A DNA stretch of 64,000 nucleotides, taken from positions 23,712 to 87,711 of the forward strand of contig NZ_JARXVT010000007.1 of the NCBI RefSeq assembly GCF_029892845.1, in the 5' to 3' direction. Below are positions 28,288-37,807 of this stretch, in pieces; position 1 is the stretch's first letter; each line of letters starts with the position of its first letter. A program made the translations under genes and the position numbers. Under the pieces are notes generated by a model that saw only the letters and a program-made list of their open reading frames with translations, did not search any database and had not been told where the DNA came from. The DNA comes from Aurantimicrobium minutum (lineage in GTDB: Bacteria > Actinomycetota > Actinomycetes > Actinomycetales > Microbacteriaceae).

Positions 28288-28823
28288 TATTCATTCGTCC
28301 AGCGCTGGTCATCGCGGCGCAGCTGCGCAGACAGCGGTGCTTGAGAATCCACCAACTCGGACAGAGCAGACAGAACCAGGTTTGCCTTAGGTAAATCAAA
28401 AAGTCGAATGGGAGCTTCTGCACCGGTGTTGAGGAGTAAATCACCGGCACCAAAAACAGCCTGAACAGCGTTCTGGCGCACTGTCACATCGTGGATGCGA
28501 CCAAAGAGAACCTCTTGCTTGGTGCGGGTGAAGATTCCGCGATAAATAATCACGCGGCGGGTGGTGATGATCACACGGTTGCCCAACCAGGTCACCAACG
28601 GGAATACCCACAACACAATGAGGAGCAGTGCGCTGAGTAGCCAGAACACCAAGTTCATCCAGAGTTCAGGAAAACCTTCAGAGAAGAAACCCCATGCCGT
28701 TGCAACACCGATCAGCGCCATGGTGGGCATGAACAGAACACGTCCGTGGCGACGAAGTCGCACGACGACGGGTTCTGCTGCTTCTGTGGGCGCAGGCTCA
28801 TAAGCAACAGTGGGGTTAGACAT
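28284..28823 (-). CDS. PH (bPH2/DUF304) domain membrane protein
   Basis: A 179-aa protein with two transmembrane helices (about 32-52 and 57-79), followed by a bacterial PH domain: NRVIITTRRVIIYRGIFTRT, then EVLFGRIHDVTVRQNAVQA, FGAGDLLLNTG. M. tuberculosis Rv3278c holds the same place beside birA. Role unknown; family members cluster with envelope functions. AATAAT lies 7 bases before the ATG, a possible leaderless -10. Confidence 0.88.
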   Translation of the reverse strand: MSNPTVAYEPAPTEAAEPVVVRLRRHGRVLFMPTMALIGVATAWGFFSEGFPELWMNLVFWLLSALLLIVLWVFPLVTWLGNRVIITTRRVIIYRGIFTRTKQEVLFGRIHDVTVRQNAVQAVFGAGDLLLNTGAEAPIRLFDLPKANLVLSALSELVDSQAPLSAQLRRDDQRWTNEY

Positions 28824-28890
28824 TAGGTCAATTATTGTCGGCGGAACCGGGCTGATCCCGGTGACGCGCTGGGTAGTGGGTGGTACAGAG

Positions 28891-29700
28891 CTAGATCACA
28901 CGCAGATGAGTGACATCTCCGGCAGAGACAACCAGCGGTTCAGCACAGTTACTCATCTCCACCACGAGTGACCCGGCCTCGTTGATGCCGATGGCAGTTC
29001 CCACGGGGTTCTCCCCCGAGGGAAGCTCAACTCGAACTGACTTTCCCAAAGTGCTGCAGGCTTCCGTCACCTGGTCGAGGAGTCCTGAGCTGCGGACGTT
29101 CCCGGCAGCCGAAACGAACACCCGCGTAATGCGCGAGAACTCAGTGAGATACGCAGCAAGGAGGGCATCAAGGGTTGTCTGTGCCCCTTCAAGAGCGAGC
29201 GATGTTGCCGTCGGTACCGGAAGGTCTTCTTCGGCGAGCGCAATGTTGACGCCCGTTCCCACCACGATGGCCGGCCCCTGTGGTGTAACGACGAGTTCGC
29301 TCAGCACACCACACACTTTCTTCTCACCAATAAGCACATCATTGGGCCATTTGATATTTGCTTTCTTCCCCTCAGGAAGAACAGAGTTACAGGCTCGTGC
29401 CATAGCCAGACCCGCGAGTAATCCAAACCAGCCCAGCGACTCTGGAGGCAGAGGACGTCCTGCAGGGGTCTGCGGCCGAAGTAATACAGAAACCGCTAGA
29501 GATGCACCAGCCGGTGCTGTCCAGTTGCGGCCAAGCCTGCCTTTGCCAGCGACCTGGTTGTCGGTGGCAACGACAGAAAAGTCTTCCCACTGATGCCCTT
29601 CGCTGGAGTTCACTGCCGCAACCAGGTGGGTATTGGTCGAGCCCACTTCGTCCAGCCAGAGTAGGCGGGGAGTCAGGGGGGTGCTCAGCGAAAGGTCCAT
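28891..29700 (-). CDS. birA: Biotin--[acetyl-CoA-carboxylase] ligase
   Basis: A 269-aa monofunctional BirA without the N-terminal repressor helix-turn-helix. It activates biotin as biotinyl-AMP and attaches it to the carrier Lys of the acyl-CoA carboxylase alpha subunit. The biotin loop GKGRLGRNWTAPAG, the KWPNDVLIGEKKVCGVLSE segment and GTGVNIAL are clear, and there is a small C-terminal SH3-like domain. It is divergent from the acyl-CoA carboxylase beta gene, whose partner subunit it modifies. Confidence 0.96.
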   Translation of the reverse strand: MDLSLSTPLTPRLLWLDEVGSTNTHLVAAVNSSEGHQWEDFSVVATDNQVAGKGRLGRNWTAPAGASLAVSVLLRPQTPAGRPLPPESLGWFGLLAGLAMARACNSVLPEGKKANIKWPNDVLIGEKKVCGVLSELVVTPQGPAIVVGTGVNIALAEEDLPVPTATSLALEGAQTTLDALLAAYLTEFSRITRVFVSAAGNVRSSGLLDQVTEACSTLGKSVRVELPSGENPVGTAIGINEAGSLVVEMSNCAEPLVVSAGDVTHLRVI

Positions 29701-29764
29701 AAGAACAGTTTGGCAGGAGTTTTTTGTAGGGAAGCTCTAACCCTTTTTCGATACCTATGGCAAG

Positions 29765-29770
29765 TAGAGT
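29765..29770 (+). promoter_or_regulatory. Leaderless -10 of acyl-CoA carboxylase beta gene
   Basis: TAGAGT lies 7 bases before the GTG at 29778, favouring that GTG over the ATG at 29757. Confidence 0.5.
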
Positions 29771-29777
29771 GAAAAGC

Positions 29778-31376
29778 GTGACTGAAAACGCGAAATCTAT
29801 CGACCCCTTTACTACTGCCGGAAAGCTCGCCGATCTGAAGGCCCGCTTCAATGAAGCAGTAATTGAGAACGGTGCCAAGGCAGCTGAGAAGCAGCACGCC
29901 AAGGGCAAAATGACTGCCCGCGAGCGCATCGAAGAACTTCTTGACCCCGGCTCCTTCGTCGAACTGGACGAATATGTGCGTCACCGCACCACTGCTTTTG
30001 GCATGGACAAGAACCGTCCCTACGGTGATGCTGTCGTCACGGGTACGGGAACAATCCACGGTCGCCAGGTTGCTGTCTACTCCCAGGACTTCACCGTCTT
30101 CGGTGGATCTCTCGGTGAAGTTGCCGGTGAAAAGATCATCAAGGTCATGGACCTTGCTCTCAAGACTGGTGTTCCGATCCTCGGCATCCTGGACTCGGGT
30201 GGAGCTCGTATTCAAGAGGGTGTTGTTGCCCTGGGTAAGTACGGAGAAATCTTCCGACGCAACACCGCAGCTTCTGGTGTCATCCCTCAGATCTCCATCA
30301 TCATGGGCCCCGCTGCCGGTGGTGCTGTCTACTCCCCTGCTCTGACTGACTTTGTGATCATGGTGGATAAGACCAGCCACATGTTCGTGACCGGCCCTGA
30401 CGTGATCAAGACCGTGACCGGTGAAGAGGTGGGCTTCGAGGAGCTTGGTGGCGCACTGACTCACAACACCGTCTCCGGTGTTTCTCACTACCTCGCAGCT
30501 GACGAGAGCGATGCTCTCGACTACGCCCGCACACTGGTCGGCTTCCTGCCCGATAACAACATGGCTGAGCTTCCCGTCTATGAGTCCGAAGTTGAACTCG
30601 AGATTACCGACGAAGACAAGAAGCTCAACACCCTTATTCCCGACAGCACCAACCAGCCCTACGACGTGCACGAAGTGATTCGTGGCGTTGCAGACAACGG
30701 TGACTTCCTCGAGGTTCAGGCCCTGTTTGCGCCCAACATCGTGATCGGCTTCTCCCGCGTTGAAGGCCGCACCGTCGGCATCGTGGCTAACCAGCCTTCA
30801 CAGATGGCGGGAACGCTCAACATCGAAGCCGGTGAAAAGGCGTCACGTTTTGTTCGCTTCTGTGACGCGTTCTCTATCCCCATCCTCACCCTTGTGGATG
30901 TTCCCGGATACCTTCCTGGTACCGACCAGGAGTGGGCTGGTGTGATTCGTCGTGGAGCCAAGCTGCTCTATGCATATTCCGAAGCAACCGTTCCCCTCGT
31001 AACCGTCATCACCCGCAAGGCTTACGGTGGCGCATACATCGTGATGGGCTCGAAGCAGCTCGGTGCTGACATCAACCTGGCCTGGCCCACGGCAGAAATC
31101 GCCGTGATGGGCGGACAGGGTGCTGTCAACATTCTCTACCGCGGTGAGATCAAGAAGGCGGAAGAGGAAGGCGCTGACGTCAATGCCGTCCGCACCAAGC
31201 TCGCCAACGAATACACCTACAACGTGGCCAGCCCCTTCCTCGCTGCAGAGCGTGGAGAGCTAGACGGCGTGATTGAGCCAGCTCAGACCCGTGTTGCCGT
31301 GACCAAGGCACTTCGGGCTTTGCGAGGCAAGCGTGCATCATTGCCTCCCAAGAAGCACGGAAACATCCCACTGTGA
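29778..31376 (+). CDS. accD: Acyl-CoA (propionyl/acetyl-CoA) carboxylase beta subunit
   Basis: About 532 aa. This is the carboxyltransferase subunit that moves carboxybiotin's CO2 to acetyl- or propionyl-CoA. Both crotonase-like halves are complete: [47 protein letters not shown], and in the second half [28 protein letters not shown] and [13 protein letters not shown]. The GTG at 29778 ([11 protein letters not shown]) is preferred because of a -10 hexamer 7 bases upstream; ATG 29757 is the alternative. It overlaps the epsilon gene by 4 bases and lies next to birA, as accD5 does in mycobacteria. Confidence 0.95.
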   Translation: MTENAKSIDPFTTAGKLADLKARFNEAVIENGAKAAEKQHAKGKMTARERIEELLDPGSFVELDEYVRHRTTAFGMDKNRPYGDAVVTGTGTIHGRQVAVYSQDFTVFGGSLGEVAGEKIIKVMDLALKTGVPILGILDSGGARIQEGVVALGKYGEIFRRNTAASGVIPQISIIMGPAAGGAVYSPALTDFVIMVDKTSHMFVTGPDVIKTVTGEEVGFEELGGALTHNTVSGVSHYLAADESDALDYARTLVGFLPDNNMAELPVYESEVELEITDEDKKLNTLIPDSTNQPYDVHEVIRGVADNGDFLEVQALFAPNIVIGFSRVEGRTVGIVANQPSQMAGTLNIEAGEKASRFVRFCDAFSIPILTLVDVPGYLPGTDQEWAGVIRRGAKLLYAYSEATVPLVTVITRKAYGGAYIVMGSKQLGADINLAWPTAEIAVMGGQGAVNILYRGEIKKAEEEGADVNAVRTKLANEYTYNVASPFLAAERGELDGVIEPAQTRVAVTKALRALRGKRASLPPKKHGNIPL

Positions 31377-31588
31377 CAATCGAGAACGTGCGCTTCCTCA
31401 CTCAGGGTGTCACCCCTGAGGAGAAAGCTGCTGTGCTCGCCATCCTCGACGCGCAGATTGCTGAAGAGTCAGCAATCGAGCACGAGGTGCAAGGCGCAGG
31501 GATGAGTGCCTGGCAGGTGTCTCAGCGCGGGATCCGCGAAGACATCAAGGGCGGCTCACGCCGCTTTGGTTGGGATTTCGGGAAGTAG
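31373..31588 (+). CDS. Acyl-CoA carboxylase epsilon subunit
   Basis: A 71-aa actinobacterial AccE-like protein. It starts at GTG overlapping the beta-subunit stop (GTGA) and has the family pattern: a short helix [19 protein letters not shown], then W-x-x-S-x-R near the end ([15 protein letters not shown]). Epsilon stabilises the alpha-beta complex in Streptomyces and Mycobacterium. Its stop abuts the stop of the convergent RNA methyltransferase with no gap. Confidence 0.85.
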   Translation: MTIENVRFLTQGVTPEEKAAVLAILDAQIAEESAIEHEVQGAGMSAWQVSQRGIREDIKGGSRRFGWDFGK

Positions 31589-32890
31589 CTAGCTTCTGAC
31601 GAAGCGGGCAACCGCTTCCACGTGGTGCGTGTTCGGGAAGAGATCGAACGCACGCAGCTCTTCGAGCTGGTAGCCACGTTCTGCAAACAGTGCGACGTCG
31701 CGCGACAGTGCCACAGGGTCGCATGCAACATAAACCAGCTGCACTGGTGAGAGCTCAGCTAGAGAGTTCACGACGTCCTTGCCTGCACCTGCACGAGGTG
31801 GGTCGAGCACAATCGTGGCTGCGGCGTAACGTGCCTTCTCCACCGCGTTGAGATCACTGAGAACACTGGCCAAGTAGCGGTCCACACGTGCTGTGACAGC
31901 ACGTACTCCGACCCATTCAGCCAAGTTATCCAGCGCATACTCAGTAGCCATTTCATCTGACTCAACCGAGGTCATCCGAGTGGTCGAACCAAAGCGGTCA
32001 CCGACGGCGGCAGCGAACAATCCGACGCCGCCATAGAGGTCATGGTTCGCAGCACGAGGGTCAAAGAGAGCTTCGTCAATGACAGAGCTCACGGCATCTG
32101 ACAGTGTTGCCGCAGCATGACGGTGCACCTGCCAGAAACCACGCACGTCAACCTTGAAGGCACGCTTGCCCACCATTTCAGTAATGGGTTCAGGAGCGGG
32201 ACGCTTCTTGTTCTTGCCGTTGTCAATGTTGCCGGCAATCGCACGAGCAGAGTCTCCGCTGGGGCCAACCAGGTCAATGAAATCAATGCCAGGGATGCGC
32301 TGACCAAACGGAGCTAGCTCAGCAATACGAGATGCTGCCAGCGGCAGGTCATCCACCTCAATGATGTTGTGACTGCGGGAAGCATAGGGGCCAACCTTGC
32401 CTTCAGCATCAACATGCAGGCGCACACGCGTGCGCCAACCTGTGCCCTGAGATTCGTTGTCGCCTTCGAGAGCTTCAACCTCGACACGGCGCTCAATCTT
32501 GCCCATCCGGGAAAGGGAATCTTCAAGAACGAAAGCTTTGAGGTCCCGCTGGGTGGCCAGCTTGATATGACCAAACTCTGCACCACCTGCCCGCTCGGCC
32601 GGATCGCGGGTCACACTGGCGGCAGACCAGATGTGTTCTTGACGGTCTGGCGATGCCTTGAGCACCTCAACAGTGTCGGCACGCCAGAAGCTTTTCTGGG
32701 ATGCATCAGTGATGCGAGCCAGAACACGTTCGCCCGGAAGGGTGTCCGCAACAAAGATGACACGGCCGTCGTGACGTGCGACAAAAACACCACCGTGAGC
32801 GACATTGGTAATGTCGAGCTCACAGAGTGTGCCCACAAACTCGGATCCTCGAGAGGTGGATGCATTTCGTTGTGTTTTTGCCTGAGCCAT
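31589..32890 (-). CDS. Class I SAM-dependent RNA methyltransferase with TRAM domain
   Basis: About 433 aa, of the TrmA/RlmD type that makes 5-methyluridine in tRNA or rRNA. The N-terminal TRAM domain spans about 15-80 (CELDITNVAHGGVFVARHDG). The C-terminal SAM domain shows DLYGGVGLFAAAVG, DPPRAGAG and the catalytic Cys in VYVACDPVALSRD, then GYQLEELRAFDLFPNTHHVE. The Cys-rich iron-sulphur motif present in RlmD is missing. Start at ATG 32890; the longer frame to 32923 has no support and would reach the divergent maf start. The exact target base is not predictable. Confidence 0.9.
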   Translation of the reverse strand: MAQAKTQRNASTSRGSEFVGTLCELDITNVAHGGVFVARHDGRVIFVADTLPGERVLARITDASQKSFWRADTVEVLKASPDRQEHIWSAASVTRDPAERAGGAEFGHIKLATQRDLKAFVLEDSLSRMGKIERRVEVEALEGDNESQGTGWRTRVRLHVDAEGKVGPYASRSHNIIEVDDLPLAASRIAELAPFGQRIPGIDFIDLVGPSGDSARAIAGNIDNGKNKKRPAPEPITEMVGKRAFKVDVRGFWQVHRHAAATLSDAVSSVIDEALFDPRAANHDLYGGVGLFAAAVGDRFGSTTRMTSVESDEMATEYALDNLAEWVGVRAVTARVDRYLASVLSDLNAVEKARYAAATIVLDPPRAGAGKDVVNSLAELSPVQLVYVACDPVALSRDVALFAERGYQLEELRAFDLFPNTHHVEAVARFVRS

Positions 32891-32923
32891 ACTTCGAGCT
32901 TTCCATATCTGAAAGGAGTGCAC

Positions 32924-33550
32924 GTGCGCTTCTACCTCGCTTCCACCTCACCCGCACGTTTGATGACCCTGCGCAGCTCGGGAATCGAACCAGTGGTCGT
33001 GCCCAGCGAAGTGGATGAAGACGCCGCTGTTGCCGCTGCCGAGGCAGCTGCAGGCGGCGCTTTAGCTCCTGCTGAGATGGTGCAATTGCTTGCTCAAGCT
33101 AAAGCTGAAGCAGTTCTTTCTGCAGAGATTGATGGCTTGGTTCTCGGTGGTGACTCTGCTTTCGTGCTCGATGGCGTCACCTATGGCAAGCCACACACAC
33201 CCGAGGTTGCTCTTGAGCGTTGGCACAAACAGCGTGGTCGCACCGGACAGTTGTATTCAGGCCACTGGATGATTGATCACCGTGGCGGGCAACTGAACTC
33301 TGCCGTGGGAGAAGTCACTGTTGCTGAGGTGACCTTCTCCTCCGATATCTCCGATGCTGAGCTCGAGGCCTATATTGCTTCTGGCGAACCACTCAAAGTG
33401 GCAGGTGCTTTCACCATCGATTCGCTTGGTGCCGCCTTTATTGACCGCATCGAGGGAGACCCCTCAACCGTGGTCGGGGTCTCTGTTCCCGCACTTCGCC
33501 GCATGGCAGGCAAGTTGGACGTGTTCTGGCCTGAACTCTGGAACAAATAG
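32924..33550 (+). CDS. maf: Maf family nucleoside triphosphate pyrophosphatase
   Basis: A 208-aa Maf protein, a dNTP/NTP pyrophosphatase for non-canonical or modified nucleotides, linked to division arrest. It shows RFYLASTSPARLMTLR (phosphate loop), SEVDEDAA, GGDSAFVLDG with the catalytic Asp, and the C-terminal VAGAFTIDSLGAAFIDRIEG. The GTG at 32924 is the start, with GAAAGGAG five bases upstream; the open frame further upstream is antisense to the methyltransferase. It sits near the acyl-CoA carboxylase genes, as Rv3282 does. Confidence 0.93.
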   Translation: MRFYLASTSPARLMTLRSSGIEPVVVPSEVDEDAAVAAAEAAAGGALAPAEMVQLLAQAKAEAVLSAEIDGLVLGGDSAFVLDGVTYGKPHTPEVALERWHKQRGRTGQLYSGHWMIDHRGGQLNSAVGEVTVAEVTFSSDISDAELEAYIASGEPLKVAGAFTIDSLGAAFIDRIEGDPSTVVGVSVPALRRMAGKLDVFWPELWNK

Positions 33551-33623
33551 TCGTTGTAGGCATCGTTCACGACTCGCGGACTTTTTTGTCGTAGATGCCC
33601 AACTGAACAGCCCCTCCGCTTAC

Positions 33624-33629
33624 TAGGCT
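33624..33629 (+). promoter_or_regulatory. Leaderless -10 of acyl-CoA carboxylase alpha gene
   Basis: TAGGCT lies 7 bases before the ATG at 33637. Confidence 0.5.
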
Positions 33630-33636
33630 GGGGACT

Positions 33637-35412
33637 ATGTCCCGCATTACAAAGGTCCTCATTGCGAACCGTGGCGAGATCGCCGTTCGCATCATTCGTG
33701 CAGCACGTGACTATGGAATTGGTTCCGTCGCCGTCTATGCCGACCAAGACATTAACTCTCTCCACGCGAAGCTCGCTGACGAGGCTTACGCCCTCAACGG
33801 CACCACCAGTGCCGAGACCTATCTTGTTATCGACAAGATCCTTGCTGTTGCCCGCAAGTCAGGCGCTAACGCGGTTCACCCCGGTTATGGCTTCCTCGCT
33901 GAGAACGCTGACTTTGCTCGCAAGGTGCAGGCTGCTGGTCTGATCTGGATTGGCCCCAGCCCCGAAGCTATCGAACAGCTCGGTGACAAGGTTTCGGCCC
34001 GTCACGTGGCTGAGAAGGTGGGCGCACCACTTGCTCCCGGAACCATCAACCCGGTATCTGGCGCTGAAGAAGTTCTCGACTTCGTCGATATCCACGGACT
34101 CCCCGTTGCCATCAAGGCAGCTTTCGGTGGCGGTGGCCGCGGCCTCAAGGTTGCACGTAACCGTGAAGAAGTAGCGGAACTCTTTGAATCCGCAACCCGT
34201 GAAGCCATCGCAGCCTTTGGCCGCGGAGAATGCTTCGTGGAGAAGTACTTGGACGAGCCTCGTCACGTGGAGACCCAGTGCCTGGCTGACTCACACGGCA
34301 ATGTAGTTGTGGTTTCTACTCGTGACTGCTCGCTTCAGCGTCGTCACCAGAAGCTGGTTGAAGAAGCTCCGGCGCCCTTCCTCACCGAAGCACAGACCAC
34401 TGAGCTCTACCGCGCCTCGAAGGCCATCCTCAAAGAGGTTGGCTACTTGGGCGCTGGCACCTGTGAGTTCCTCATCGGCAAGGACGGCACTGTTTCCTTC
34501 CTCGAAGTGAACACTCGTCTTCAGGTTGAGCACCCCGTCTCTGAAGAAGTCACAGGTATTGACCTCGTTCGCGAGCAGTTCCGCATCGCTGAAGGCGGCG
34601 TGCTGGATTATCCAGACCCGAAAGTCACCGGTCACTCCTTCGAATTCCGTATCAACGGTGAAGATGGTGGAAGAGGATTCCTCCCCGCACCAGGACCTGT
34701 TCATGTCTTCCGTGCACCAGGCGGCCCTGGCGTTCGAGTGGACTCGGGTGTCACCGCAGGTGATGTCATCTCTGGCTCGTTCGACTCTCTGCTTGCCAAG
34801 CTGATCGTGACCGGTGCCACTCGTGAAGAAGCACTTGAGCGTTCACGCCGCGCTCTGGACGAATTTGAGGTTGCCGGTCTCCCCACCGTGCTTCCCTTCC
34901 ACCGCAAGATTGTGCGCGATCCTGCATTTGCTCCTGAAGGTGACAAGCCCTTCACTATCTACACCCGCTGGATTGAGACCGAGTTTGTCAACGACATCGA
35001 GCCCTGGAGCGGTGAAGCTGAGGAAACCCCCACTGCGGCAAAGCGTCAGCACGTCACCATCGAGGTTGACGAGCGACGCATCGAAGTATCCCTCCCCTCC
35101 AAGCTTCTTCGTGCGAATAGTGCTGACCTCGCAACTCAGGGCCCTGCACCTGTGCGCAAGGTCGCGTCCCACGCTGTGGGGGGCGCCGGCGGCGCAACCG
35201 TCAAGGCTCCGATGCAGGCAACCGTGGTCAAGATTGCTGTTGAAGAAGGCCAGAAGGTCGTCAAGGGTGATCTGATCCTGGTCCTTGAAGCCATGAAGAT
35301 GGAACAGCCTGTCGAAGCACACAAGGACGGCGTTATTTCTGGCATCAATGCCGAGGTTGGCCAGACGGTCTCCAACGGTCACGTTCTGCTGAACATCGAC
35401 GACGCTGAATAA
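33637..35412 (+). CDS. accA: Acetyl/propionyl-CoA carboxylase alpha subunit (biotin carboxylase + BCCP)
   Basis: A 591-aa fusion, like mycobacterial AccA3. Residues 1-445 are biotin carboxylase: [20 protein letters not shown], then [14 protein letters not shown] (ATP lid), [15 protein letters not shown] and [21 protein letters not shown] linker leads to the BCCP domain at about 520-591, with the biotin-accepting Lys554 in [10 protein letters not shown]. It carboxylates biotin with ATP and bicarbonate for the beta subunit. The beta-epsilon pair and birA lie 2-5 kb upstream, separated by the methyltransferase and maf. A strong bidirectional terminator follows. Confidence 0.97.
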   Translation: MSRITKVLIANRGEIAVRIIRAARDYGIGSVAVYADQDINSLHAKLADEAYALNGTTSAETYLVIDKILAVARKSGANAVHPGYGFLAENADFARKVQAAGLIWIGPSPEAIEQLGDKVSARHVAEKVGAPLAPGTINPVSGAEEVLDFVDIHGLPVAIKAAFGGGGRGLKVARNREEVAELFESATREAIAAFGRGECFVEKYLDEPRHVETQCLADSHGNVVVVSTRDCSLQRRHQKLVEEAPAPFLTEAQTTELYRASKAILKEVGYLGAGTCEFLIGKDGTVSFLEVNTRLQVEHPVSEEVTGIDLVREQFRIAEGGVLDYPDPKVTGHSFEFRINGEDGGRGFLPAPGPVHVFRAPGGPGVRVDSGVTAGDVISGSFDSLLAKLIVTGATREEALERSRRALDEFEVAGLPTVLPFHRKIVRDPAFAPEGDKPFTIYTRWIETEFVNDIEPWSGEAEETPTAAKRQHVTIEVDERRIEVSLPSKLLRANSADLATQGPAPVRKVASHAVGGAGGATVKAPMQATVVKIAVEEGQKVVKGDLILVLEAMKMEQPVEAHKDGVISGINAEVGQTVSNGHVLLNIDDAE

Positions 35413-35426
35413 CTTCTAGTTCAACA

Positions 35427-35457
35427 AGAAGGCCCGCTGAAAATCAGCGGGCCTTCT
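35427..35457. terminator. Bidirectional terminator, accA / quinone dehydrogenase
   Basis: A 14-bp stem (AGAAGGCCCGCTGA with its complement) around AAA, between two convergent genes, with short T-rich flanks on both strands. Confidence 0.8.
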
Positions 35458-35476
35458 TCGATTAAGTATCTTGTTC

Positions 35477-36913
35477 TTACTTGTGCTCCACCGCGTGCAG
35501 GGCACGAGCTGCATCCACGATGCTTCCTGAGATGGAGGGGTAGATAGCAAAACTCTTTGCCACATCATCCACAGTCAGGCGGTGCTCAACTGCGAGTGCG
35601 AGCGGGAAGATCAGCTCTGATGCACGAGGCGCCACGATGACGCCGCCGATCACGGTGCGCGAGGTTGTGGTGGTGATGAGCTTGACGAAACCATCTCGAA
35701 TACCCTGCATTTTGGCGCGAGGGTTAGAGGTCAAAGGAAGCTTGAAAACTGTTCCACGGATGATGCCTGCTTCAATCTCTGCTTGGCTCCACCCCACTGA
35801 GGCAACCTCAGGTTGCGTGAAGATATTCGCTGCCACGTTGCGCTCGTCGAACGGAGTTACCGCGTCACCGAGTGCGTGGAAGGCCGCAGTGCGACCTTGC
35901 ATCATGGCTACAGAAGCAAGGGGCAGCGCTGCCGAGCAATCGCCCACACCATAAATGTTAGGTACAGACGAGCGGGCAACACGGTTGACCACGATGCGCC
36001 CTGCGTCATCGAGTTCCACGCCAGCTTCTTCGAGTCCAAGTCCCTTGGTGTTGGGAATAGAACCAACAGCAATGAGACAGTGGCTGCCTTCAACTGTCTG
36101 GCCATCAGCCAGGGTGACCTTGACGCCAGTGTCGGTGCGCTCCACCTTTTCCATGCGGGCCTTGGACATCAAGGTCATACCACGGCGGATGAAAACTTCT
36201 TCCAGCACAGCTGCGGCATCCGCATCTTCACCGGGAAGAACGGTGTCACGGCTGGAAACCAGCGTGACCTTAGAACCCAGCGAAGAATATGCCGAAGCAA
36301 ACTCAGCACCGGTCACACCCGAACCGACCACGATCATGTGTTCAGGGAGCTCGGTGAGGTTATACAGCTGAGTCCAGGTGAGAATGCGCTCACCATCTGG
36401 CTTAGCGGTCTCTAACACTCGTGGGCTTGCACCGACGGAGACGATGATGGTGTCTGCTTCGATGCGGTCGAAGTCGGTTCCGTTTGGACCAGTGGAGGCA
36501 ATCACGGCGTGGGTGCCATCCAGGCGGCCGTGGCCTGGGATGAATTTCACACCCGCCTTTTTGAGGGTTTGTTGCATGTCCTCAGAAGTGTCACGAGCTA
36601 AACCCAAGAGACGCTTGTTGACGGTGGCCATGTTGATGGTGATCTCAGGCTTGCGTGGCTTGTTGTCATCACCCTTGACGGAGAACTGAACACCCAATTC
36701 GTCAGAACGTCCCAGGGTGGAGGTGAATTCAGCTGTCGCAATGAGGGTTTTGGAAGGAACAACATCGGTGAGCACGGCAGAGCCGCCCACACCTGAGCGC
36801 TCAATCAGAGTTACTTCTGCTCCGAGCTGGGCTGCTGCCAGTGCTGCTTCGTAGCCACCGGGGCCACCCCCCAAAATTGCAATGCGCTGCTTGCGTTCAA
36901 ACTCAAAAGCCAT
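35477..36913 (-). CDS. NAD(P)H-quinone dehydrogenase (LpdA-like flavoprotein)
   Basis: A 478-aa flavoprotein of the dihydrolipoamide dehydrogenase fold. The FAD site is IAILGGGPGGYEAALAAAQL, the NAD(P) site is IVVGSGVTGAEFASAYSSLG, and GVGDCSAALPLASVAMMQGR closes the FAD domain. Where lipoamide dehydrogenases have the CxxxxC disulphide, this protein reads GVGGSAVLTDVVPSKTLI, so it cannot be a true Lpd. That matches the M. tuberculosis LpdA (Rv3303c) group, which reduces quinones. The C-terminal dimerisation domain is intact. It is divergent from the nucleoside phosphorylase gene. Confidence 0.93.
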   Translation of the reverse strand: MAFEFERKQRIAILGGGPGGYEAALAAAQLGAEVTLIERSGVGGSAVLTDVVPSKTLIATAEFTSTLGRSDELGVQFSVKGDDNKPRKPEITINMATVNKRLLGLARDTSEDMQQTLKKAGVKFIPGHGRLDGTHAVIASTGPNGTDFDRIEADTIIVSVGASPRVLETAKPDGERILTWTQLYNLTELPEHMIVVGSGVTGAEFASAYSSLGSKVTLVSSRDTVLPGEDADAAAVLEEVFIRRGMTLMSKARMEKVERTDTGVKVTLADGQTVEGSHCLIAVGSIPNTKGLGLEEAGVELDDAGRIVVNRVARSSVPNIYGVGDCSAALPLASVAMMQGRTAAFHALGDAVTPFDERNVAANIFTQPEVASVGWSQAEIEAGIIRGTVFKLPLTSNPRAKMQGIRDGFVKLITTTTSRTVIGGVIVAPRASELIFPLALAVEHRLTVDDVAKSFAIYPSISGSIVDAARALHAVEHK

Positions 36914-36940
36914 GTCCTTATTCTCGCACTACGTGAGCAA

Positions 36941-36946
36941 TAGGCT
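36941..36946 (+). promoter_or_regulatory. Leaderless -10 of purine nucleoside phosphorylase gene
   Basis: TAGGCT lies 6 bases before the ATG at 36953. Confidence 0.5.
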
Positions 36947-36952
36947 GGGCGT

Positions 36953-37807
36953 ATGTCGAACGCAGGTGAGTGGGGTTTCAACCCACTGGAAGACCCTTCC
37001 CAAGATCCTGCCGAAATAGCGAAGCAAGCTGCGTTTGAAATTGCCGTTGCTACGGGCATAGGCCACCACGATATTGCGCTGACTCTCGGTTCTGGCTGGG
37101 GCGCCGTGGTGGACATGATTGGCAAGACCACCGAGGAAATCCCTGCTGAAGAAATCACGGGATTCAGCACCTCCGGAGTTCCGGGCCACCTGGGCACGAT
37201 TCGCAGTGTCATTCTTCCGAGTAACAAGCGCCTCTTGGTTATTGGTGCCCGCACGCACCTTTATGAAGGTGGGGGTGCTCCCGGTTTTGTTCGCCGCGTG
37301 GTGCACAGCGTCCGCACTGCGTCAGCAGCGGGCGCGAAGACAATGGTCCTCACCCACGGTGCGGGGGGAATTCGCCCTGCGTGGCAGCCAGGAACTCCCG
37401 TGCTGATCAAGGATCACCTCAATCTCACAGGCACCACACCTATTGAAGGTGCGACATTCATAGACATGACGAATGTCTACACGCCTGCACTGCGCCAGCT
37501 CGCCAAGAGTGTGGATCCTTCACTCGGTGAAGGGGTTCTGGCCCAAGTGCCTGGTCCGCAATATGAGACCCCGGCAGAGGTGCAGATGCTGCGCGGTCAA
37601 GGTGCCGACATGGTGGGCATGTCTGTTGCGTTAGAGGCGATGGCTGCCCGGCAAGCAGGAATGGATGTCTTAGGGCTCTCTCTTATTACCAACCAGGCAG
37701 CAGGTATCTCACCGACTCCCCTGTCACACAAAGAAGTTCTTGATGCAGGCGCGAAGGCAGAGCCTCGCGTGAGTGCACTACTGGCGAAGATCCTCGAGCA
37801 GATCTAG
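36953..37807 (+). CDS. punA: Purine-nucleoside phosphorylase
   Basis: A 284-aa trimeric-type PNP that phosphorolyses inosine and guanosine to the base and ribose-1-phosphate. It has ALTLGSGWGAVVDMI (phosphate), RTHLYEGGG with the active His, THGAGGIRPAWQPG, GPQYETPAEVQML and SLITNQAAGI with the base-binding Asn. It is convergent with adenosine deaminase, which supplies inosine. Adenosine can arise from AhcY, so the window holds a complete adenosine salvage branch. Confidence 0.95.
   Translation: MSNAGEWGFNPLEDPSQDPAEIAKQAAFEIAVATGIGHHDIALTLGSGWGAVVDMIGKTTEEIPAEEITGFSTSGVPGHLGTIRSVILPSNKRLLVIGARTHLYEGGGAPGFVRRVVHSVRTASAAGAKTMVLTHGAGGIRPAWQPGTPVLIKDHLNLTGTTPIEGATFIDMTNVYTPALRQLAKSVDPSLGEGVLAQVPGPQYETPAEVQMLRGQGADMVGMSVALEAMAARQAGMDVLGLSLITNQAAGISPTPLSHKEVLDAGAKAEPRVSALLAKILEQI

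Noticed and set aside
29685..30671. 328-aa open frame antisense to the acyl-CoA carboxylase beta gene
   Set aside because: Same shadow effect of a strongly biased gene on the opposite strand; the sense gene is certain.
33553..33604. Long imperfect inverted repeat (GTTG..GGCATC with GATGCC.CAAC) after maf
   Set aside because: The loop is large and the T-run lies inside it, so it is not a convincing terminator; the neighbouring accA gene has its own -10.
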